From the NCBI GenBank assembly GCA_951213105.1, contig OX578133.1:139958813-140022812 (forward strand): a stretch of DNA of 64,000 nucleotides, written 5' to 3'. The translations under genes and the position numbers were made by a program. The DNA is from Amaurobius ferox (Eukaryota > Arthropoda > Arachnida > Araneae > Amaurobiidae). This document shows, piece after piece, positions 33,961 to 46,643 of this stretch. Numbering within the stretch: position 1 is the stretch's first letter; each line of letters begins with the position of its first letter. The notes beneath the pieces were generated by a model that searched no databases, was not told where the DNA came from, and saw only the letters and a list, made by a program, of their open reading frames with translations.

Positions 33961-35251
33961 AAAACAAGAAAGATCAATCATGCTTAAAGCATTGATTATG
34001 AAACACTTTCCAACTTCAATGCAATTTTATTTAAACATGTCTAAAATGCAATACATTCCTCGGTAATATTTTAAAACTAACCACAATACTACATTAATTT
34101 ATTATATTTGAAAACTTAAACCTTCATAGAAAAAAATGAACTTTATTCAAATGACGACATTGAAATATAAATTGCCTGGTTTAAACATCTCCAAAATGCG
34201 ATACATTCCTCGGTAATAATTTTAGAATTATCATAATACTACGATAATTTATTATATTGGAAAATTTCATCGAAAACAACTGAAATTCATTCAAATAAGG
34301 TCATAGAAAAAATAACACACCTGGCTCTCTCTCTAAAAGCCGCCAAAATCCAAATTATTCATAAACAATTTCCCATTCATTTAATTCATCACAATACTAT
34401 AATAATTTATTTTATTTAAAAATTAAGACCATGGAACTACAAGTAATTAAACTCTATGCTTAAAACTTCATCGAAAAAAATCGTCCTTCTCTTTGTAAAA
34501 TCAATGAATATTTCATTCATATCAGTCAGCTATGCAGACTCCATGAACTAAATGCTTTTGTGTTAAAGAAATACAGCAATTCTAATACAACTCATTCTAC
34601 ATATTTTGCTGTTTACATTTTACATAAGTGAAAAATAGGCTTCGTTGTAGAAATAATCAAATTTGGATGAGCATTTAAACTCATATATATTGTAATTGCG
34701 TCGTTTCAGTATGTAGATGCACAGAATTTAAGCAAAAATAAAGTGGTTTTAGGACGGATACAACACTCAATATGAATTAAAAAGAACTTTAAAAATCACG
34801 ATTTTGAAATAAGACGGATGCCATATATCATTTTGAAATGGGTCACGTGATCTTTTTATATCATGGTCACGTGATCGATTCATATAAGAGATGTAATTAT
34901 TATTTTAATTTTTATTTAAAAACTACTGAATATATTTCGCTGAATTTTTATTATATAATTTATGGAACAATGTGAATATTACCTAAAATTTTCGAAGCAA
35001 TTTGTAAATTTTAAATCCGCTTAAAAAATATTTGAAAAATTAGGTCCCATAGGGCTCAATGCATCTCATTTTTTCAACCCGGGTTCAATCCAAAACTAAT
35101 TGGGTGACATTATTCATTTATATTCCCATAAGTCCTACAGACCGTCTGAACAACATACTAATTAAGTCATTTTTACCGCAGTTATCTTGCTAACGGACAG
35201 ACAGAATGAACAAAGTCATAAACACTTTTCAACTTTGTTGTAAAGTGTTAA
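33961..35251 (+). repeat. Rep-A copy, full length
   Basis: From ACAAGAAAGATCAATCATGC to the CTTTGTTGTAAAGTGTTA hairpin; (CAGA)n is reduced to two units. It lies inside the TA-flanked transposon. Confidence 0.75.
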
Positions 35252-35663
35252 TAAATTATTATAGCATTGTGATGAATGAAATGAATGGGAAAATGCTTAT
35301 GAATGAAATGCTGCTTTTATAGAGAGAGCCAGGCGTGTTATATTTCGATGGCTTCATTTAAATAAATTTCAGTTGTTTTGATGATGTTTTCAAATATAAT
35401 AAATTATTGTAGTATTATGATAATGTTAAAAACATTACCGAGGAACCCGGCGATTTATATTTAATTGACGTCATTTGAATGAAGTTCATTTTTTTCGATG
35501 AACTTTTAAGTTTTCAAATATAATAAATTAATGTAGTATTATGATAATTTTTAAAATATTAATGAGAAATGTATTGCATTTTAGAGATGTTTAAATGAAA
35601 TTGCCTTGAAGTTGGAAAATGTTTCATAATCAATGCTTTATGCATGATTGATCTTTCTTGTTA
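35252..35663 (-). repeat. Rep-A 5' part, inverted
   Basis: Minus-strand partial copy ending with CATGATTGATCTTTCTTGTT. Together with 33961-35251 it makes a 1.7 kb unit whose two ends are inverted repeats of about 400 bp. Confidence 0.7.
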
Positions 35664-35802
35664 TTTATAAATATATAATTTATTATTATATCTTTAAACA
35701 AATCATATTTTTGACCCCTAATTTCAGAGGTATCATTCCTATAGCATTTACTTATTTTAAAATTAATTCTGTGTTCTTTCATTAGTGGTATTTTCTCATA
35801 TT
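35664..35802. other. AT-rich spacer
   Basis: Short unassigned interval inside the TA-flanked transposon between Rep-A copies. Confidence 0.3.
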
Positions 35803-36985
35803 AATACAAGAAAGACCAATCATGCTTAAAGCATTGATTATAAAACACTTTCCAACTTCAATGCAATTTTATTTAAACAAGTCTAAAATGCAATACATTC
35901 TTCGGTAATATTTTAAAACTTATCACAATACTACATTAATTTATTATATTTCAAAACTTAAACCTTCATCGAAAAAAATGAACTTCATTCAAATGACGGC
36001 ATTGAAATATAAATTGCCTGGTTTAAACATCTTTAAAATGCGATACATTCCTCGGTAATATTTTTAAAACTATCATAATACTACGATAATTTATTATATT
36101 TAAAAACTTCATCGAAAACAACTGAAATTCATTCAAATGACATCATAGAAAAAATAACACGTCTGGATCTCTCTATAAAAACAGCATTTTATTCATAACA
36201 TTTTCCCATTCATTTCATTCATCACAATACTATAATAATAATTTATTTTATTTAAAAATTAAGACCATGGAGCTACAAGTAATTAAACTCTATGCTTAAA
36301 ACTTCATCGAAAAAAATCGTCTTTCTCTTTGTAAAATCAATAAATATTTCATTCATATCAGCTATGCAGACTCCATGGGCTAAATAATTTTGTGTTCAAG
36401 AAATACAGCAATTCTAATACAACTCATTCTACATATTTTGCTGTTTACATTTTACATAAGTGAAAAATAGGCTTCGTTGTAGAAATAATCAAATTTGGAT
36501 GATCATTTAAACTCAAATATATTATAATTGCGTTCTTTCAGTATGTAGATGCACAGAATTTAAGCAAAAATAAAGTGGTTTTAGGACGGATACAACACTC
36601 AATATGAATTAAAAAGAACTTAAAAAATCTCAATTTTGAGACAAGATGGATGCCATGATATATCATTTTGAAGTGGGTCATGTGATCTTTTCATATCATG
36701 GTCGCTTCATATAAGAGATGTAATTATTATTTTAATTTTTATTTAAAAACTGTTGAATATATTTCGCTGAATTTTTTTTTATAATTTGTGAATTTTAAAT
36801 CCGCTTAAAAAATGTTTGAAAAATTGGGTCCCATAGGGCTCAATGTATTTCATTTTTTCAACCCGGGATCCAAAACTATTTGGGTGGTATTATTCATTTA
36901 TATTCCCATAGGTCCTACAGACCGTCTGAACAACATACTAAAATTTCATTTTGATTAAGTCATTTTTACGGCAGTTATCGTGCTA

Positions 36986-37018
<33 letters not shown>

Positions 37019-37067
37019 ATGAACAAAGCCATAAATACTTTTCAACTTTATTGTAATGTGTTAAAAA
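35803..37067 (+). repeat. Rep-A copy, full length
   Basis: From ACAAGAAAGACCAATCATGC to TTATTGTAATGTGTTA. The CCCGGGTTCAATCC block is shortened to CCCGGGATCC, and (CAGA)n lies near 36989-37016. Confidence 0.75.
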
Positions 37068-37127
37068 CCGCATATCTGTATTTTTAAAATCAACTGAATT
37101 ATGAGAAAGGAAAAAGAAAAAATTTGA

Positions 37128-37173
37128 CTTATGCCATTTTTCCGTACCATGTGAAAGGCTGTTTCATCAGTGA
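37128..37173 (-). pseudogene. IS630/Tc1-mariner-like transposase remnant
   Basis: Only about 15 residues are recognisable: FTDETAFHMVRKNG, the region of the first catalytic aspartate (usually F-S/T-D-E-x-x-F/Y). The flanking frame is closed by stops in both directions. Its position within TA-flanked inverted repeats supports the call. Confidence 0.45.
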
Positions 37174-37658
37174 ATATAGGGATCATAAACACATTGACGA
37201 TGGAAATTGTTTAGATCAAAAATACGTTAATATGTTTCAATAATTCTTATCACAAATGCATCTAAATAAAGAATTACACAGACAGAGATCATATGAAGCA
37301 GTGGTACTCACTACGCGGTTGGGTATCCTATGTAGTATCATCCAGTTTTATCTTTTTTGTGAAATATCACAAATTTACATTTCTAATTTGATATATGGTC
37401 CCCATTCACAATGTTCAATTTTCAATTAAATATAACTCGCTCAATTTTAAAGATACAGATATGCGTTCTTTTTTAATGATCTTGTTGCATTAAAAATAAA
37501 AATTTTGTGATTGACCAAATTTGTCTAAGGGGGTCGTATAAAAATTTAAAAAGTGTAACCTTTTGAAAATTAATGGCAGGACTATTTCATTAACGTAGGC
37601 TTTATCTCCGACAGGTAAAGAATTAAAGCGTGTTTCAATCTTTTTGGGACACCCTGTA

Positions 37659-40600
37659 TATTGTATGAGAAAACAAAAATCCAAAAAGTTAAAAATTACG
37701 TGTCATAAATGTATAAAATTTGGTGGAAAGGAAATATTCCCAACGGCAAAACATAGTGGAAATCAAAGTAATAACCACAAAATTTTTCAAGCAAAAATTA
37801 AGAGAACGAATTATAGAAATCAAAGTTAAGAAACTTTATAATAAGAACCACATGAATGATAAGATGTTACAACTGCGAAACCCATCGTGTATTTTTCATC
37901 AAAGAAGATGTCTGTAACTGGACCAAATGACTTCGGCTGAGAGAATTACGTGCAGTTTCAGCACCCACGAGGGCCTTAACGGCTACAGTGTTGCAAAAAC
38001 ACAGAAGCGATATAAATACATCTTTCCTGCGAAGTGAACGCCCTGAGTTTAACAACTGCACCGTGTATGCTTCTGCAGAGGAGTTGCGCTTGCCCCATTT
38101 GGCAACGGAGGGCTCTGGTTAATAGGGGAGGCCAAGAAATTTAAAATAGATTTACACAGTTTATTCTTCAAATAAATAACGAAAAGTGACATGTAAAGTT
38201 TTGAAGAAAATATTAAAACATTATTTTTCTTTAATCTAACTAATGCCTGCTTTTAAAATTGATTTTTTTTTCTTTTAAACTTAACTAGTGCCAATTATTG
38301 ATTAGAGTATTTCTAACTAAAATAAGACCACTTTTAAGGTGGATGCAATTAAATATAAAAATGCCCATGTCTTGAACAATGCCAACAATGGTGTAAAACA
38401 TGTTGATTATATGCGCTAACCGATAAATTCAAGTGTAGCTAATACTGCAACCAACAGGTAGATCATTTTGCATTTTTTTAAATTTATTTTGTGATGAAAG
38501 ATTCATCTCATTGTATTCTAGGCACAAAACTTTCAAACTGCAATTACTTGCACATTTGATGTCAAAACTTTTCACCAAAGTGTCTTACCTCACTGCTTAA
38601 CCTTAGTCTGTTTATAGAAACTGTTCTTTGGCAGGCGTCTGCCTTTTTTGCCGTATGGAAAGGAGGCATGCTTTTAAGTCTTCTATTAACCGTTTGATCG
38701 TATGGTAAAAAACAATAAGTTAGCAAGTTTTTGTACCTAGTCTCAATATAAGGACTCAACAAAGAAAAGAGGGGTTTCACGACCAATGTTGGGTGTGGGG
38801 GAGGGGGGCTATGAGAAAACGCACGGATATTTTTTGATTTAACTAGATTTCTTTTATCTGTTAGTTCATTGTGGAGTGTGACACAACACATACATTACAG
38901 ACTTGTGCACAGCGCGTCTAAAACCAATTTTATACAAATCTGAGATCTTGTATAGGACAAGTGGAATATGAATCTCAATGGTTAATCCAGTACAGTTGAT
39001 ATTAGAGTTGTATCAGACATACTCTATATATGTATAGGATTCGTCGTGTATTGTATATGTATATACGAAAAATGCTCCAAAAATATTCTATTAGGAAAAT
39101 ATGGGCCTAAATGTTCCTTGAGCATTAATGTGGGAGAATACATCCCACAATTTCAGTGTGACCCGAAATACCAAATAAAATTTCAATATCTTCAGCAATT
39201 CCAAAAAATTACATTTAATTACTTTTCGGAAATTTTTGGGGGCAAATTTTTAAGCTCGCATCCCTTGCTAAGTACAGCTACAATTGCAGTACAAAAGTAA
39301 TTTAAATGGTTTTCGTATTTATATTGGTAAAAGGGGGGGGGGGGACAATTTCTTCGAAGAGGACATGTACTTCTTTCGGATATCATATGATAATCCCATT
39401 TCTTATTTGGTCATTGATCAATCCAACCCCCCTGACTAACTTTTTCTTTTATACACAGTTGAGAGGTGGTTTGAATTAGGAAAAGAATTACAGTCACTGA
39501 TCAACACGATTAATTATAAGAAAGTGAGATGGGTTAAAAAGCTTCTCTAAGACGAGACTTCTGGATGCTGTCAAAACATTTCATGGCGACGAGGGGGGGG
39601 GGGGGGACGGAGTAACAAGATAACAACTTGGGAAAACAATCCAGGATTGGACCACACAGATCACAGGGTACATGTATATGTTTACGAAATAAATCTCTTA
39701 AGAAGATTCGAAGCGTCACTTGCACTCATTCCTCCTAGGATCGCCAAATCTAGCTTACGACCAACGAGGTGTTTATTATAATAAGAACTCGCTGCTTACG
39801 AAAGTTAAATCTTCCGATCCAGTCTGCCAACTGTGAAAGTAAGAGACTTGGTACCTTTGCCAAATTAAACCGCGAATCCAGCACATCATGAAAGGAACCG
39901 CAATATCAGTTTGACACTTTAAGGTTAGGTGCAAAAGACATTTATTTACATGAAAGGAGAAAAAAATTATCGGATTGTGCACTCACATGTAGTCGAATGG
40001 TTGTCCATGCGTGTACATGCTGACATGAAACCAGAATTTTTATTACAGGTCATCCCAGAAACGAAAAACGCAACACAAGCATTCGTTACGCAAATGTGAA
40101 TGGTTGTGAAAATAAATATGCAGTAAAACTCTTAGTACAGAGGAATCTACTTAATACGGAAACTTTTTACGGTTCCGAAATTTAGCATAGGAACTACCAA
40201 AATTCCATCGCTAGTGGCGCAGCTAGAAACTTTTAGGGCAAAAAATATTTTATATGTATCATTCATAAAATACGCTTTTAAGCAAACCCGAAGCAAATTT
40301 TAATTTTATTTTTTTAATTCTGTTTTTTAGCACAAATTCCACCATATTTCGAATAGTACATAAATATGATGATCAAATCTATTAATTCCAACCTACTGAC
40401 AATTAGGGTGAACTGGTGAAACAGCATACAGCGACACCTCGCAATGAGGAGGAGGAGGACGAGGAGAGGCAAAGCTGTAAATAGGCCCAAGAGGATAATT
40501 ATAAGTGGCATGGTTAAATGTTATTTATGTCGATAATCCATTCTTCTTGATAGATAAACAAAAAAAAAATTGATTTGAAATACGTAATAGTAGATTAACC

Positions 40601-43181
40601 ATTTAACGCAGCAGAAAAGATGATCATTTAATTGAAGTCTTACAATGACGCTAGGGTCGGAAAATCTTTACATTGGCAGAATTCGTTATGAAAGCGTACT
40701 ATCCTATATGAGATTTCGAGTGAAAGCAAATCCATCATGCTAAGAAGGAACAAAACATCTACAAGACATGATTAATGATATAAAATACCTGCAGGTGATT
40801 TTAAGACAACTTTAGAAAAACAATCTTCTAAAATGCATACGTTGATCATCCAAAAGACATTTTAACAGCTATGATCTCAGATTCTAAAGTTCAAATAAAT
40901 ATTGATGTTAGAAGATGCATATTAAAAGGAAGACAGCAAAAGTGCTTATCTTAATTCCTAAGTTAAACCTTGAAGATGGAGATCATGTTGATTGGTTAAC
41001 TGGAATAAATGCATATTAAGCGAGCCTCGTTAATAGCCTACGTAATCAAGATATTAAAAAAAGTGTTGATATAGAGAAATGCCAGTTATAACATGTAAAA
41101 TATCTCCAGACCTTCGGCACCTACAAATTGTTGAAAGATTACCAAAATTGTCTCGGGGTCTACTTTAAAAGTATATAGTACAAGAGATGGATTCCTGCCA
41201 AATTGGAATCAAGAAAAATAATTCCTTATGTTGGATGCAAAGAATATTATTCGTAGCCACCTTTATGTGGTGACTTTTATGTTATGACGTTATTATCTAT
41301 AATTAAATGCGAAAGTACGTATGATTATTGTAAATTTTAAGAACTTGTAGAATGATTTACATTGTAAGCGAGTAAAATAAAACTTTTCACGCTATCTAAA
41401 ACCTATAATTAAAATAATATATTTTTTGCAATTTATCGCTTAAATTACATTTTGATGAAATTATCCTGAAATTTGAGTCCTTACAAAAAGTTTTCCATAT
41501 AAACCTAAATACAAAATAGATTTAATCTTTTTTTCTACTGAATTTTCGCTTTAAGCATAAGAAATAATTCAAAAATTGAACCTCCGAAAGGGTCGGAAAA
41601 ATTTTCGACTATTGCAACTTTTTCTGCGATATACATGGTTCATAAGTCAACTTTTCCGCACCAGCCGTAATTCAAATTAGAAAAAAGGTGGGTTTCGGCC
41701 CGGCTTAATATGAACGTGCGACCAGAAATAGAGTAATTAAAAAAAATATTTTTTAATGAAAATGCAAATATATTCTGTATTCATACCAAAAATTAGAATC
41801 TTGCGAATATTCAATTTTCCTATACAACAATATAAAAATGAAATTAAATAATTATGCATATTTCAATGAATTGTCAAAATAAATTTTAAATATTAAGTTC
41901 ACAGTCCATTAGAAAGATCGTTCTTCGATTTTTCCGATGGTGTCAAGATGAAAACTCTGTAATAATATTTTCGATCGTTAAGAAGCCGATTTGTGTGAAA
42001 CTCACTCGAAATTGCACTTTATCATAAAATGCCATGAAAGCTAATTCGAATTAAAAACAAAATCGCTCCCATGTGTCTTGGGGCCTGACTTGAAGTATCA
42101 CTATACCGAATTTCTTAGCTGTGACTCGCTTAGATTTTCCACTACGCGATCAACAAGCAAACATATTTTTTATTATATTAGATAAATGAAATCTGGAGAA
42201 AATTCCATCGGAAGATAGCATAAATGCATTATTCAAGGACACACTTTTAATATTTTCGTGTATTTATTTAACAAAATTACAACGCCAAGTTAATGCAATT
42301 ATGTTCAAATAAAATCAAACGGGTAGCATAATAAATTTAGAAATGGAGTTAAAAAAATCAGTCTAAAAAATAAATAAATATACAAGAGAGGAAGGATGGC
42401 TGCCAAACAAAACCGCAGAGCTAGCAGTTTCAAGAAATCTGACAGCAATAGAGCAATTTTGCGGTTAGCTGAAGGAAATCGGCAATTACTCTGTAGATGG
42501 CGATGCAAGATCAGAACGTCTGCAGCAAAATAGCCCATATAGATAAATAATAATATAAACCCGCGAAAATGCCAAATGAAATTTTATATTTTCGGGAAAA
42601 TTATAAAAGTGGTTCTTTTATTAAAAGGGTCAATACAAATGTGTCTACATAAAGATTGTCTAACGTTAGAAAGCTGAATATTGATACACTTATAGTATGC
42701 CGGCCTCCCTTATTGTTGCTCTATGTCCTCGGATGAGCCGGACTGGGCTTTCGAAACTTATAGTATGGACTACGGGACAGAACCAAACAGAGTCGGATTC
42801 TCGGGACGGAGAAAATGGGGGCTGTTGAAAAGTCTTTGCAGACCCTCCAGCAATGCGCTATATCTAAAACTATGAATTCAAAATTATAATTTATGTTCAT
42901 AGAGACATCAAAATGCCAGAAGTCAGGAGAACAGCAACATACTACATACCTACTTGTTTTATAATAAGCTTTACGGTATGCAAAATGCATTTATTAACTT
43001 ATGATGCCTTTAGTCACCAATTATGAGTAGCATAGTTTAAACAACCAATTTTTCGCTTAGACTAAACTGTCAGACTATTGCTTAACAAGATAAATAATGA
43101 TACGAAATCTGAAATTTCCAATATTTTATGTTTTAATCATGCAATTTATAAAAAACAAATACTAATTTCTTTAGTTATTTT
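37659..43181. other. No recognisable gene; G runs
   Basis: Long AT-rich region. G homopolymers occur at 39333-39344 and 39593-39606. Open frames such as 38562-38891 (-), 39046-39300 (+) and 42721-42990 (-) carry no motif I know. 37860-38110 is GC-richer, also unrecognised. No RNA genes or transposon ends were identified. Confidence 0.3.
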
Positions 43182-43196
43182 ACATAATGTGTCCAC

Positions 43197-43373
43197 CGTT
43201 AAACATGTGGGTCGTAAGTCCTTCCGAGAGGTTGGTGGTACGGGAAGGTGGGTACTGTCCCTGTGGATGCCTCCCCCATTGGGTTCCGGTCTAAATTGGG
43301 TGGCACTTCCCGGCCGTCCAAACGATTACCTTACACCTTTCTGGTAGGTCGGACGGTCTGGGTCTCAACAACA
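43197..43373 (+). mobile_element. SINE, 5'-truncated 177-bp copy
   Basis: Starts within the SINE body (CGTTAAACATGTGGGTCG) and ends in CAACAACAA. It is flanked by 15-bp direct repeats ACATAATGTGTCCAC at 43182-43196 and 43374-43388. The 89-codon frame across it is not a gene. Confidence 0.9.
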
Positions 43374-43829
43374 ACATAATGTGTCCACGCATGGAATTTC
43401 ATGGCATGGGCAAAGCAGGGTAATTCGTTCTAGAATCTATATAATTGTGAGTATTTAAATGATTCTTATTTTGCAGTTAAAAGATTTGAATAAGTTTTGA
43501 TATAGAATGGCATGCATAACTCTTCGACATCACTATGGATTTTATTGAAAATTGCTTTTATTTTTACTATCGACTTTAAAAATGAATTTATTCCAGCAGA
43601 CGAAGGAACTTTTTTCTTTTTTGATCGGCTCCTGGCCGTGAACTTCAATCGAAAAAATGGAGGGATACAAGCTGGATTAAAATACGAAAATCTATGTGAA
43701 AAATATCAAAAAATAAAACCACCTTCTTATTAAGGTAGATAGAAAATATATAAGCCAAGTAAAAATCTTCTTTCTTGCTTCCAGAAGAATGTTAATATCG
43801 TAATAGTACTGCCTGAATGTATTAAGGTT

Positions 43830-44290
43830 ACCCGAAACGAAGGTTACGGTCGGAAAATTCAATTTTTTATTTTATTTTTTATTGTCGACTTAAATGGTTT
43901 GAAATGGTCTCTTTTCAATTATGTATAACATTAGTTAATCCGTAAATTAGAAGTTGAATATTTTCTTTTGTTTCCCTATGCAACCATCAGAGTCACGGGC
44001 ATTTACCCTATACCTCACACCAGAAAGCGTTTCTGTACTGTTTATGTTCCTTTATCTCAACAACTAGACACAACACGTTGGGATTTTTCTGATATATTCA
44101 GACCACGTGTGTGCACATATTAACATGAGAATTCGAAGGTAAGTTGTTTACTTGTTTTAAACAAAAATAAATGCATTAAACTTTTGGTTAAAATCTGTGA
44201 CCATGGGGGAAATCTTAATTTGAAATTTTTCTGAAGTAAAATGAGCTGTTAAAATGCGTGTAAGGATATTTATTATATCTTTCAGTTGTG
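43830..44290 (+). repeat. Rep-D copy, uninterrupted
   Basis: Contains TTGTCGACTTAAATGG, ACATTAGTTAATCCG, ACTGTTTATGTTCC, AAGTAAGTTGTTTACTTG-like and TGGTTAAAATCTGTGACC blocks in the same order as 59110-60380. Non-coding and unclassified. Confidence 0.55.
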
Positions 44291-45029
44291 AAAATTTTAT
44301 GCCTATATTATTCATAGTATCTCAGAAAAAGGAACATGAAGTTAGCAAATTTAACATGGGCAAGATAGATCGGTTCCGGTCTCATTATGTAGTATAGGGA
44401 TGTCCTATGAATGAATTTAATATAGCACTGGTGCTTGAGACTGATTAAAGGTTGCCGATATCTAATCTAAATGAATCAATGAACTCAAAAGTGGATCAAA
44501 TTCGGTGATTTTTTCATCCAATTTATATCTACAATCAGTAAATAGACAAAGACTATCAAAATAAGCTTGGAGGAAAAGGTGCAGCTGACACAAGTAATCC
44601 AGCCAACTAAAAATCGTAGTCAGCACCAGCTTCCAAGAATACAGCTCCTTACAGAAGAAGATAAAAATAAAAGAGAAAAAAAAGTGTGGAAACATGTCAC
44701 CGACCGAACACACACGCGAAATCATGATTTATATGAAACAACAGGAAAGTGGAAAGGACCGGATGAATTTCAAGTCGTTCCAAAGACGTACTAGTAGAAA
44801 TTATATGTAAGAAACGGATTAATAACGATAAAATTGATTTTAAATAACTTTTTTTAATTTTGGGTATGCAATGAAAATAAAACAATATGCCATGGGGAAA
44901 ATGCAGTGATTTATGTTTAGATTTCAACTTAAAATGGAACAGTCAAAAACTTAATTTATGCATTTGGCAGATAGGTATCAATTAGAGGCCAATTAAAAAA
45001 AAAATATCGAACCCAGAGCCTGAACAGGT
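44291..45029. other. Unassigned region
   Basis: Opposing short open frames at 44462-44927 overlap each other and show no motif. No repeat ends were seen. Confidence 0.3.
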
Positions 45030-45245
45030 TTGGTTTCATCTGATTTGGCTTAATTTGTTCCACTACGGTCAACTTATGCTCATCTTGCGGCCAATTATAC
45101 AGGGACCTACAGTTTAAAGTGGATTCCGAACCACTACAAACACCCAGCCATGATCAGGTTGTTCGACGATCACCACCGTCACATGTGGAAATCGAACCCG
45201 CGACCCATGGATTCGATGGCAACAGCCACCGAGTTGACCATGGTA
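45030..45245 (-). mobile_element. Second tRNA-derived SINE family
   Basis: In reverse complement it begins TACCATGGTCAACTCGGTGG (A-box-like), then GCGGGTTCGATTTCC (a good B box), then a ~130-bp body. It ends in a T-rich/A-rich junction near 45003-45030. The head and body differ from the (CAA)n-tailed SINE family, so this is a separate family. Target duplications were not resolved. Confidence 0.55.
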
Positions 45246-45794
45246 GTAAAAGAGTATGACCCGGAATATATTTTGTATTTTAACGCCTGAGTTAGACTGG
45301 GCCAGAAAATTTTTGGATTTTGGCCTGACCCTAGCCTTTTCTGATATCTAACATCATGAATGCGCCATCTACGTGCAGGAATTATGGATTATAATGTTTA
45401 CTTTTCTATAAATTGTGTGAATCATTTATAATTATACGTTTTTTAGATTTTGAACCTTTTCCGATTCAGTTTCTAAACTCAATTCAATCCCGGTCCGAAG
45501 TTATAAACAATTATTACTTTAATATATGGAAAATGCCACCTTCATGTATAATTATAGGTATGTAGTAAGAGGGTAAACTCTTGAAATTAAACAAATCATT
45601 GAAAATGTTTTAGTTTCTAAATTCAACAGTAGAGGGAAAAAGCCGGTTCACCTGCATTCACCTGCAGCAGGGAGCAGAGCCAATTGGATTGAAGGCATAC
45701 GATATGCACACTCCACAAATCCTTCACGGGCAGCCATCTTGGATATTTCGTAGAAGACCAGGGACTGTTTGAGACTTTGGAATTATTTTCGTGT

Positions 45795-45854
45795 GAAAGC
45801 CCCAGGCCGTCCGGCTCGTCCAGAGGACTTGGAGCAACAGGATGGACGACCGGT
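45795..45854 (-). mobile_element. 60-bp micro-retroposon with 13-bp target duplication
   Basis: Insert beginning GAAAGCCCCAGGCCGTCC and ending GGATGGACGACCGGT, flanked by ATTATTTTCGTGT at 45782-45794 and 45855-45867. A 58-bp core is identical to the insert at 18509-18571, although the target sites are unrelated. Confidence 0.85.
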
Positions 45855-46141
45855 ATTATTTTCGTGTATAATTTTTAGAAACTTTTCCCCGATGGCAACG
45901 CTATTGTTTTTGCAATAGATCAAAGGGATATTTAGCGACTTTGAAAATGTTTTTATTTTTTGTTTTATGATCTGCCTAGTGGTATGTTTAACAAAAGGTG
46001 CCGTAACTTTTTTAGAAAGGTAACGGTACTGTTTCTGTAAAATATGATTATTTGGGAACTCTGAAGATGTTTTAAAGTACATTTTTATATGAGGTTGACA
46101 GTGTTTAGAAACTGTTTTTAAGAATGACAACATGGGGGTGT

Positions 46142-46189
46142 TGAAGACCCAGACCGTCCGAGGCCATGAGCAGCTGTTTGGACGGCCGG
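46142..46189 (-). mobile_element. 48-bp micro-retroposon with 13-bp target duplication
   Basis: Insert TGAAGACCCAGACCGTCC ... GTTTGGACGGCCGG, flanked by AACATGGGGGTGT at 46129-46141 and 46190-46202. In reverse complement it begins CCGGCCGTCCAAACAG and ends CGGACGGTCTGGGTCTTCA, matching both sides of the SINE 3' stem-loop with a different loop. Confidence 0.85.
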
Positions 46190-46643
46190 AACATGGGGGT
46201 GTAAAACACTTTTAAAAATCGCAACATAGAAACTTTTTAAAAGATGGTAACGACAGAGAGAATATGCTTAGGGGTACCCTAATACGTATAATCCGTATCC
46301 AAAGATATTTTAAGAACGTTTTATACATGTGAGGACATAACTATATAGGGCAATTGAGGTATTATTTTACAACCAGTGTGTTAAAGAAAAGAACATGCAA
46401 TGGAGATATTAAACAGCGCCCTCTAGTCTAGTGCTGTGTTTTACCCTATACAGTCATGTCCATGAATGCATAAAACCTCTTTGAACAAGATGGCTGTTGA
46501 GTAAAAAACACCTTCTGATACACGATGGCCGCGGGAGTCGATACGAATTATGGTACCCCTAAATCCATTCCTCCTAGCGTTGCCATCATTTAGAAAAGCT
46601 TCTACGGTGCCATTCTTAAAGTTTCTACACCCTATCTACCTCA

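Larger units (their letters stand above)
33730..37656 (-). mobile_element. TA-flanked DNA transposon with long terminal inverted repeats
   Basis: Ends are CAGGGTGTCCCAAAAAGACT at 33730 and the inverted AGTCT-like ... TTTTTGGGACACCCTG at 37656, each bordered by TA (33728-33729 and 37657-37658). The inverted repeats extend over about 228 bp on the left (to 33957) and 183 bp on the right (37474-37656); the right arm lacks about 45 bp. TA duplication and this terminus fit the IS630/Tc1/mariner superfamily. A minus-strand remnant FTDETAFHMVRKNG (37173-37128) matches the first catalytic Asp region of such transposases. Three Rep-A copies occupy most of the interior, so the original element was much shorter. 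Confidence 0.6.

Noticed and set aside
38562..38891. 109-codon minus-strand open frame
   Set aside because: Proline run from a G/C-rich patch, with no recognisable domain.
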